Source: Neodiprion pinetum (Eukaryota > Arthropoda > Insecta > Hymenoptera > Diprionidae). From it: a DNA stretch of 64,000 bases. Positions 1-11,100 of the stretch are shown here, one piece after another. The translations under genes were made by a program, and so were the position numbers. Under the pieces are notes generated by a model. The model was not told the DNA's origin, did not search any database, and was given only the letters and a program-made list of their open reading frames with translations. Every line of letters begins with the position of its first letter. The stretch's first letter is position 1. The stretch covers positions 18,526,519 through 18,590,518 of the forward strand of contig NC_060236.1 in NCBI RefSeq assembly GCF_021155775.2, in the 5' to 3' direction.

Positions 1-56
1 TTCGGTTATGTCGTATTTTTGGTGTAAAAATCACTTCTTCAACCTAACACTCGTAG

Positions 57-2193
57 GTGTAATTCGACGCAGCGTGGGTCAGAGAACAGTTTCCATAAGG
101 ATTATAGAACTGCTTGTCCTGCTTTTTTCAATGACGGGTGTCGCAATCGCGGTGATGATTCGCACCGTTGACATGGTTAAGCTTGATTTAAAATGGTTAG
201 CGATAATCGAGGAACGATCTACAAATCCCAAGAGCGAGTTTGAATGGTGTGTCATCTGCTACTACGTTATAATGACACAAGTATCTGGCCATGGGTGAGT
301 GTCGAACAAATAAAGAAATTAATCACTGATCGTGCAGTTATTCGACTCTGTTTCAATTTCTTTTTTTAAATGTAATTATTGGTAGATTCGATCGTGTTTT
401 TAAATCGAGAAACTGTAGAAACAATGTATACGAGTTTGCATGTCCGCTCAAAAACGCTTGAACTGTTTCCAAAGACTCTACAAAGATCTTCTCAACAGCA
501 AAAGTATTTAAATTTTTTTTTTTCAATTCGCGCTCAAAACATAAAACGTGTCCCAAACATGATTCGACGTTTTTGAATTATTAGCATTTTGCTTTCAATT
601 ACGAAACTGGGATTTTGTACTTTCGTTATTGGATTGCGCTGAGGTTCTTGATAGATTTTTCAAAATTCTTCAATGTTAAAGTTGAAAAGAGTCCATGATG
701 AAAAATTCTGTAAGTTTCCTTTTCAACTTTCCGATACCTTGCAGCTTATCCGATTTCTCCCGAAGAATATGAACAAAGATCTTTAGAAGAAAAGTCGTTT
801 GTGATGTAAAATTAAATGAAACCCGAAGTGAAATGACATAAAAAGCTCAGTGTACAAATTATTTCAGTTTTCCCGAAGTCTATCCAGCAAACTACAGTTT
901 CGTTTTTATCGTGATCGTACTTGCTGCTCTGTGGATGGTTCAGGCCTTTGAAATCGCTCACATGACGGATATACTCGTGCAAAGGGATTACAATCGCTCA
1001 CTTTTTCATCGTGAGATGCATCTGATCACTTCATACATGGTGAGTCACAATATTACAAGTTATGAAAGAAAGTATACGATACCCTTGAAGCTGTAGAAAA
1101 ATTATGAAATTAAAGAGATCTCTTATCGAAATTTCACCAACTTCCATTTTTTTTTTTTGTTTTGTTTTTTAGTCAAGTGTTCATCGGACCGAACAGTCAA
1201 TTAATTTAGGCAATCTCTCGGTTACGATGATTTTGGTTTTAACATGCATTAAAAATGTGATCTAGGTCTAAAAAAATATCACCTGAAACCATTTTATGAT
1301 TCTGGTTTTAATGGATGAGGTCCTTTCTCACTCCTAATTTAGTATAGTCTGATTTCTGTGTCGCGATTTGAACAGGATGAGATAACAGCCCCGAAAGATA
1401 TGCGATACAAGGTGGAAAAGTACTTTACTTATTTTTGGAAGAAGCAAGGTAACTCCGAGTTCAATATAATGAAATTCACTCTTTATCCAACGATATTCCT
1501 GAAGGAATGCGCTTTGGAATTGGCCTGGGATGCTTACAAGCATGTGAGTGAATTTTAACAAGGTGGAAAGGAGACAATAAATTAAAAGGGTACTGATTAA
1601 ACCTATTTCAAGCTGACAATTCTGTTATGATCCAGATTCATTATTATCAAAGAAACACGTGTCTGACCCCTGAAATCAAAACTATCTTGTCAGTTTAGAC
1701 GGTATAATATTGTCAGACAAGATGAGTACAAATTATACTCACACGGTAGAAATGATTTGCAGTCGCACCTGTTCCGCGATCAACCGATCCCATTCCTTCG
1801 GAATTTGGCAATACTTTTCGAGCATGAATATTACCGTCCTGGCGAAGTGATATTCCGCAAGTACGAGTGGAAGACGAAATTGATCTACGTCGTAAAAGGT
1901 GTCATCCAACTTCTGTCGGAGGAGGACGACCAGTCACCGATCCTGAGTTTTTCCGGGGGAACAGTTCTCGGCGAAAGCACCTTGATCCTTAGCCACAGGT
2001 CGCTCTGCAACGTGATCGCCTGCACGGAGGTGGAACTGAACGTGCTGCATCGGCACAAATTCGTCGAATTGATGTCATCCAGGTACCATGGAATTCACAG
2101 GGTCATTCAGTCCAGGGTCAGACTCAGGTACTGGAAAGCAGTCAGGATGGTAGCCATCGGCGCTGCTCTTCAGAAGAACAAGTCCCACATTGT
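57..2193 (+). CDS. channel module I: S5, pore, S6, C-linker, cNBD
   Basis: The exon at 57 follows a pyrimidine-rich acceptor and opens with S5 (core LLVLLFSMTGVAIAVMI). The pore reads VIMTQVSGHGFPEVYP, split by the intron at 295-867 inside the second filter glycine. The K+-channel GYG is thus replaced by GHG. S6 follows (FVFIVIVLAALWMVQAF). Exon 1376-1543 is the C-linker. Exon 1763-2193 is a beta-roll cNMP-binding fold with GGTVLGESTLI, which keeps the Gly-Glu of the phosphate-binding cassette. The Arg-Thr pair normally following it reads as HRSLCNV, so ligand binding is doubtful but this is the least degenerate cassette of the four. S1-S4 must lie left of the window. Confidence 0.82.
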
Positions 2194-5100
2194 GTAAGCA
2201 ATTTCATTACAAATGGAAGGAAATGAAACAGTGTTCCAAGCGACATCCTTCCACGATTTTTCTCGGTTGAAATGCCAGAAAATTTTCCCTAGGATTACCT
2301 CTTTTCAGAAACGTGCCCGCCTGCACTGACATAGCTTGGCTCAAGCAGACCCTGACAGTGTTGCAAAATCGGACAAATCGTATAACTCGAAGAGAAAAGA
2401 GAGGCGTGCAGACGGACACAGTTTTTACATCCACAGATTTCAGATATACATTCGCATTTTTGGATATGCTCGTCATATCGGACGTGTGTATTGAATTTTT
2501 TTCACAGGTGTAAATAATTTATTCAAAGAAGCTGTGATGAAATCCTGGTTTTCAGGACATCGCCACCATGACGGAACAGGTTTGTCTCAACAATGGTAAA
2601 TTACCATGGATATTCTGCCCTGATACGATGATTCTCAAATACTGGAGAGCTTTCGTAATGGCCTGTTGTCTCGTTCTGACTGCAATTATTCCTCTCCATG
2701 TCACCCTACCGAGTTTCCAGGTTATTGATCTCATCTTCGGTCTCCACGTACTTTCTCTGGTCTATCTTTTTGATTTTCTCATCATTTCGTCAACCGTGAT
2801 TCACGAGAACGACAGTAAGTCGCAACATACATGTTAGTAACCATACAGTCGCATCGGTAGTAAACTTTTTAGAAATATTTCTCCTATCTTTCGTTTCTAC
2901 AACAAGAGATATGAGAATATATAGGTACAGTCTGTTAGTTGCATTTAATCAATCTTGTTCAGAAACAGCTCGATTTACCTTATTTAACTTTTTCCATTCA
3001 TCTTGCTCATTTTTGGAACAGTGGTGTACACGGACATTCTTGACATTATCTCCAGGAGGATGCATTACATGAGTTACTGGGCTGACTTCATGGCTGCCTT
3101 CCCTGCCGATTGGATATTAGAAATGTTCGGATCCAGAGATGCGCAGGTTCTTGCCTACTGCAAGCTGAATCGATTAGTGAAGATTTACAAGGTCAGTATC
3201 CATCGGTTGACTATACATATCAAATCATCAAATATTGTATATTTCATGACGTAGTATTCACTATTCGCAGAAACAATAGGTATGAAAAGTATCATTGAAA
3301 TGAATCAGTGACATGTTCGGAAACTGTTTGCCTGTGTGAAAATAATTGACCTTCCCATATTTCAGTTCAGCGAGCTCTTTTCGTTTCTCGAAAACGAGAT
3401 GATCCTATCCTCGAAAAAGATCCTCATGATAAAGTACGCGTTCTACATGATGACACTGATTTACTTGTCCGGAGCTTACATATTGCTTGCAACCTGCCCA
3501 TATTCCCAGTGCGATTCGTCGGGATGGCTGCAGATATTCTTAGCAACTTCCAACGAGGATATGACTGGAAGGTTCCTGGCTTCCAGCCTCTTTTATGCTT
3601 CTCAGATTCTCATTGGCGTGGGTATAGACCTCATAGTCCCTGTATTAGTGACCGAGTACCTTGTCAGCATTTCACTCATCGTTATTGGAGCCGCTGTGTT
3701 CGTCTACATCATTTCATCTGCCACCGCTTGCCAAATACTCGACGGATTCACCAAGACTTGGCTCAGGTTTATTTCACTTCATTCGCACCTGTATCAGATA
3801 ATTTTTTAATATAAGTCAGAAGTTGTGGAATTCAATCCCACTCACGCTTGAAGTTAGTTCTGACCCTCCACGTTTTAAAATAGAGATATTTTGAAAATAT
3901 AACAATATGAAGGGATTATGGATCGCAACAGGTTTAATACCGCAAACATCGCATTGATGATGGATATAAATATGGTCACCAAGTCGATTCAGAACCGAGT
4001 GTTCTGCTACCTCGAGATGGAGTGGTTCGCCAACAAGGCCCACGTTTTGACCTTTGAGCGGCAGATCTTCGACACGATGACCGCGGAACTGAGACAGGAG
4101 CTGGACATTCAGCGTTTCGCATCGCTGATAAGAAAGGTTGAGTTCTTTGGTGGCATGAGCGAAGAGTGTATAAACGAAATATGCTCTGTCTGTCGACTGA
4201 TGCTTCTTCCGCCGCACGAGGTGTTGGGCTACAGAGGCAGCGAGTGCCAGGAGATGTACATAATAGAAAAGGGACACTGTCAAATATGGAGGAATGTTGA
4301 CTGGACGCCGATCGATTTGACGAAGGGAACGGAACTCTACGTTCTTGAGATGTGCTGCAGCATGAACAAGGTTCACACTGTGACGACCGTAACTCACGCT
4401 TCCGTCGTCCAGATTCGACTCCAGGACTTGATGCAAGTGCTGTCCAAATTCCTGTTAGAGAAAAGTTGCCTCACTCGGGTGTTGGCTAAGTTTAGGAACT
4501 CAGCGGAGGTATGAGGATCGGATATTTCTTACGATAGTCTTTTGATTCCTGTTTCGTTGGCACAGTTTACGAAGCTCGTCAGCATTCAGTCCAATCGTAT
4601 GATGCCAAACGAGATGGCGGAGATTGAGAAAAAGTGGCGAGAAATCGAGGACCTCACACGACGACAGAAAAGCCCGAAAATTCAAAGTTTGGAAAAGGAT
4701 ACTTCGTCAGATCATGCGATTGGCAATGTCTCTGGGGAGCAATCTTGGAGGCACACATTGATGATGTAAGTCGTATTGCGCAGTGAAGATGTGAGACCGA
4801 ACAAGCCCAAGCTGATAATAAATTTTCTATATAAGGCTTTAGAGATTCCGATATATAAACATTCGAAAAATTAGAAATGCTGCAAGTTCAGTGACTAAAC
4901 TGTTATTTCTCTAGGTTATTCTTATTCAAGTCCACTATCAATCCCGACGGAAGATTCATTAAAATCTGGGAAGGTGTTCGGTTCACCTGCGCTTATCTAC
5001 TTATCACACTTTATTCAGGAGATGCTATCTTCTCTCAACTTATGCCTGATTTTTTTCGAATCGTAGGTACATTTGGTTCTTATTATTACACGATTGGATC

Positions 5101-8100
5101 GTAGTTAGGATTCAGTTGACCTATTATGGTCTGATCGAGAACGTAATAAAACGTTGTTGTAAAAATGAAAAATATAGCTTGTCAATTTAACTGGATGAAA
5201 ACGGTTGCTTCTTACAAGGTGAAAAAAAAAATTGGAAACCATGAATTTGAAGTAAACGAACATTTGAGTATTACATTGTTTCATCATGAAACGCATATCA
5301 TTAAGCTCATTTTGATCAGTTATATCTTATTTTCTGCGTAAATTAATGTTATATGAGTAGTTTTAAATACATTTGTGATAGCATTAATCCATTTTTTACC
5401 AAATCTTAAGTATGTAAATGATAACTTACGACCACCATTGCTATCGGCGCAATTGCTCAAGACCAGATCCGTCTCAGGGAATGTGTGGAGAGTTAAATTG
5501 CAAATGAAATTCATTAAAAATGAACCAAAGATATGTGTTCGAGGGTGTAAAAAAAACAGAAATACTTGGTCATCAGTTTCAAGCGTTATTACAAACTCTG
5601 AGGTCTCTCTTTCACCATTCAAAAGTGACAATGGCATTTCATCAATCACGTGCACGAGGTCCATATTTTGACAAAATCCCACTCACATAATTACAGACAG
5701 CGATATCAACTTTGAATTTGATGATGGTGATTGACTTTTACGTGCAACTCCACGTCCAGTTTTATAACAATCACAGAATCCTGGTAACGCATCCATTATC
5801 AACCGCTAAAAACTACGTCAACAGCGGAATGATCGTTGACCTGATCGCAGTGTTTCCTTTCGAATACTTCTTCCTCTCACCAGCCTCCCGAAAGTGAGTA
5901 TCAGCAAACAAAAGCGTCGACCATCAAAATGGGTGTTCATCAGTGACTTCTGACACTTCCACATGTTCCCATTTCAGCGCCAAGACGCTCTGGTTCTACA
6001 GACTCAACAGAATCCTGATGACGCACCGAATGATCGCCGATCTGATGCACTACTACTCCTGGCCATACACCCTCAAGTATATGAGCTGCGTGATATTTCT
6101 CCCGCTGATCATCCTGATCGGACACGTTTTTGCCTGCGCTCTTCTCCACGAGTTATGCGACTTGGGAAGTGACGTTAAAAAGAACGAAGACTTTGCTCCT
6201 GGGATATCTTGCAGTCTCGAAAACGTTCAGATGAAACACGGTGGGTGAAATTTGAACTTTGAAATTTGAAAACGAACTGGGAGAAATTCGGAGACATAAA
6301 AAATTGAAGGGTCCTGAGTAAAAACCACTTTAGTCCACTCGGACTGACTTCAAATAAAGTGCAAATTAAGATTTATTTTCTCCTACGAGTACATTCGAAA
6401 CCAATTCTTCTGGCAGGTTTTTCTTAAACTGATGCTGGTTTTCTTATTTGACAGTGGTATTTTCTGACAGTAGTCTCTAATGCCACAACGATGGTATCGC
6501 TAACTCGTTTTCGATTGAAAATGGACTGATGAGCTTATTATCCTGGGCCCTTCAATTTACCTCTTTCATTTTTGTTCTTTGGTTGAACATTTCAGAAGAA
6601 CGAGATCCGATAACACCCTTGAAGATGTACATTTATTCGTTACTTTACGTATGTGCAACTTTGACGAGAATCGGAGACGTGAATTTGAAACCTATGAGGT
6701 ACAGCTCGGTGGTCTACATTCTCGTAATGACTTCAATGAGTTTTCTGCTTCTGATGATCGTCGTGACGCACACAATATCAACGATATCGCAGAAAGACGC
6801 AAAGCTCACCGCTTACCAGCAGCAAATGATGATCCTGATGTCATATCTGAAGGAAAACAAAGTTTCCACGGAACTTCGACAGTGTGTTTATATCGTCAAT
6901 GTGCGATTCCTGTCAACTAAATTGGCAAATATCGTAGCTTGTGACTTGTATCCTTATTTCCTGATTTGCAGTGAAGTCGTAAACTACTTTGAGAACTTCT
7001 GGATCCTCAGGCGAGGAACTTCGATCATCAAACAAATGCAGCTCTTTCCTCCTGCATTGAAGGACGACGTTCTATGGTGTGTCTATGGGCCGTCACTGAT
7101 GAAAGTAAGTATTCTGCCGAATTTTGATCATTTTTTAATCTAATTCAATCCAATTTTTCTCCTGAAATTCAATCACTTTTGTGACGTAAAACTGAACATG
7201 CTAACACAAGTGATTAGAGATAAGGTCTTTGCATTTGGAAACTACAACATATCGATGTAGTTGACAAATTAAATAAATGAAGTCTTTATCTAACCGAAAA
7301 GCTTGCGCTAGATAGTTGTTTAAATTGTCAAGTGTCATGAGTTCAAGAATTTTTGTGTCTAATGTTGATTTCATATTTAATTTTTCGTTTCGAGTTTAAA
7401 TGGCTGCTAGTTTTGCAAATAATAAATAATTTGCCAACTAGATGTCAGTGGTTTTGGATAAGTCATTTTTTCTAAGTTTATAATATCAGGTCGAATGATT
7501 TTTTGGTGTACCAGATCTGTTTGGTATATTAAGAAAATTCTTTTTCAGCCTGTCAACGTTCATAATTAATTTATATAATGAAATTCAGATGAACGAATCT
7601 AAGTTCAATTTACTTGTGAAAAAGTTTTGATGCTAAGACCAATTTTCCACAAACATTGAAAGGATTTGTCACGAAATTACTTACAGAGTCATTTCATTTC
7701 TCCAGAGTCCCGGATTCTCGCAGAAAAATGAATCCTTCTTCCGATCCCTCTTTCGCAACATGGAAGTCAAGTTTTATTCCAAAAGGTCGGAGATCATGAC
7801 AGTAAATCTAGTTCACCGTTCAGTCTACTTCATTCATCGGGGATTGGCCGAAGCTTTTGGTCCAGACGGAACTCTTATCGCAGTTCTTGGCTGTGGAAGG
7901 TAAGCCATGAAGACTTCTCAGAGGAAAAAGTTATAATCTAACCCTCAGACAATCATAGAACGTTCTATGATTTGTTTGAAACGTTTGTCATCTTGACAAA
8001 AGCCCGATCAAACATCGGTGATGTGACTTCCGGGTGGGTCCATCAATTATCTGTAAACAGTCCAGGGTCAAGACATCGATTTTTCTCCAGTTTTGTTATC

Positions 8101-11100
8101 TTTTAGTATTCGACATCACCTTCAATCCTATTTTTACCTACGAATTCGGCCGTTCATGAAGTAAAATCAACTCCCAAGGTTTACCTATATGTAAAAACAC
8201 CGCCATGTTATCGCCTGTTAATAGCGAATAACGTCTAGTTCATTGAAACAAGCAAAAAATGTTCTTATTATCGAGAAATTCTGGGCAATTGATTTTTAGG
8301 GATGGTTTTTATCCTTTGAGCGACCAAATTGGTGCTTGAAAAAAGTACATGCCGAATGTTTTTTGGTATAGAACAAGGTATCTCAGATTGAAGAGAATCG
8401 GTGACGTACAACTCGGATACTTTTCTTGCTAGGACGTACGGGAAGATACAAAACAATTGTTTGACGAGTCCTTTTACAGCATTTTTGGAAACTTTACTGG
8501 CTCTTCAACGATGCGACAAACTTGCAGCATCGTGACCCGAACTCACGTCGAAGCGATAGTGATCGATTCGACCGATTTCTTCGACCTTATGATGAGCCAT
8601 CCGGGAATGAAGAAGAGATTTTTAAGCGCTGTGGCGTTAAACACTGACTTTCTGGGGACAGAATGCGAGGCGGAAACAACGAAAGACACTGGAGACCAGT
8701 TTCGGACAAAATCCTCAGTGTTCATCCTACTGCCTAACTCAAAACTTGTACGAGCCTGGGAGATTTTTGCGGTACTCTTCAGCTGCCACTTCGCCTTCAG
8801 CGTCTGTCTTTACCACATAGCTATCAACCACTTCAAAAGTAGATACTCGCTGATCATCCTCTATGTCACCGATCTCATTTTCCTTGTGAAAATCGTGCTG
8901 GTCTTCTTCACCGCCTTCGAAGACGACCTCGGTGATTTCGTAGTTGATAAAGCTGAAATTGCTCGAAGGTGAGAAGATCGGTTCTTGACTACATGGGGTC
9001 TAAAAAACTTTATAAGCCCTTTCAGACCTCTCTTGGCGCTAATTTTAACCAATGCTCTTTGATCTGCCAAGTTTAATCGACATTGCACCGAGATAATTTT
9101 CAAGTTGTGGTTATTGTACAGTCCTTAAATATTCTTATATTTTCATTACTACCGAAAAATATAGTTTTTTTTTGTTTTGTCAAATGAAAATGAGTTTTGT
9201 AACTGTAACCACAAAATCTGGCATGACTTACTGGCCTGACACGGAGAATTATCGCAAAAAAAATTTTTTCTACAAATCAATACATGAATTTTATAAATTG
9301 AATTTCCTGTGCTTTTCTCGGTTATTAAGCACTATTGAAATAACTTTGAAATTGAAAAATTCTGAATGATACGTATGAGACGTTTGATTTTTAGATTTTT
9401 CAGTCTTAAATGTCTAATTTTGATAACCTTGACTTCAAAATTAGAATTACCAACTGAAATAACATTCAGAAAATGAATGTTATATTTGAAAGATCTTTTT
9501 CTGTTTTGGGTCCATAATCTGTCAATTTACCGTATGCATTTTTCAAAACCTCCCATTAAATCTACAATTCAAGCCTGAATTATCAAAATTTAAAAAGCGT
9601 TACTGAAAATTAATAAGTTTTACTTGCAAAAAAATAGATCGATCATTTTGTCAGCTGAAAAAACGTACGAATTATCAAAAGACTTAATAAATCGGAATTT
9701 GCAAACGTTGTTATTTGTGTAAATTATTGAAATAATCACATCGATAATGTCCCGGATGGTTTTGAAGTGTCGTAAAAACGATTGACATCGATGTTTTTAC
9801 AAATAATTCAGAAACTTACTAGTTTTTCCATGTAAAATATTATTCACTGTTATTATTGACACCATTTTTCAGGTTTCACCGTTCGAAAATTGGACTCTAT
9901 CTTCACATATTAACGTTAATCCCCTTCGAAATTGCGTGCATCTTTGTCGCGGACATTCATGCAAGATGGCACGCGTTGCCTTGGTACAGGATGAACCGGG
10001 TGCTAAGACTGGTTAGTTTTTTAGTTTTATGAGCCTCGCAAGTCTTCCGAATACAGCGAAAAATATTTCCTGTTGCGGCTGCTTCACGGTCCTTAAAAAT
10101 TACCATTTTTTACCATTATTTGTTCTATGTTTTCCTGTAACATGTTGCGATGATTCGATTTTATTGCAATATTGAATTGATGTCGAGACGTTGAAATGGA
10201 AAAATGTTGTAAACCAAAGAAACAGGCTTAATGTTGCATTAACAAGAAAACATCGTAGTGACCAACATATATTAAAGTAACCAAGGCAGCTTGATTTTTC
10301 GTAATCTAGGTCAAGTTTTTTTATGATCCAAGAATGGCCCGATTTTAACTTTTTCCAACTTACCAACTCTGAATAGTTATTTGTACCATTTTGTTTTTCT
10401 CATTATAATTTCACTGATATTGGAACCGTTGTCGCAATGAAATCGAGTCGCCTAAAATTTTTTTGCGACTGTAACTAGTGAAATTTGTTTTTTTGCAGCG
10501 CACTTTTTCCTTCCTTGATAATTTCTTTTAATAAACTTTTCAGATACTGGTGTCGAATTATTTCCGGACCGTCTGTAACCGGCTGAACGTGAACATATCC
10601 GGAATGCGTATTTGCTACTTGATGGTTTTGCTTGGCAGTCTTCTTCACGCGGCGACTTGCTTTCTGATAATCGCACAGAAAGCGGCATTCGACGATATGA
10701 CGGCCCTCGAAGGGCTCGAAATTTACGTCAATAATTTTTACGCGGTTTCCGCAACCTTCGCGGTCATATCCTCGCGAATCATCGCCAAAAACTCGCTCGA
10801 GGCTTGCTACTTCATCGTTTTATTCCTCATATTTTATGTCGCCTACGCCGTTTTGCTCGGCGAAATTTGCGCCATAGTTGGCATCAATCAGTTCATCATG
10901 AACGAGTACGAGCGCCGGATAAACTTCTTCCGGGATCGCATGAACTGCATGGATCTGACTTACGCCCTCAAGGTAAGAGGATCATTCCAAAAACATCGGA
11001 CCCACCATTTGGAATATTAAATTTTTTCGGAATTAGAGTTTCGAAATTCGCAATGTTGAAATAACGTTGCATATTGAGAAAACCCAATATTTCGCAACTT

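Noticed and set aside
6529..6595. Upstream extension of the channel pore exon from the ATG at 6529
   Set aside because: The stretch is a pyrimidine-rich intron end (ending GAACATTTCAG). Starting at 6596 restores the phase left by exon 5978-6240.
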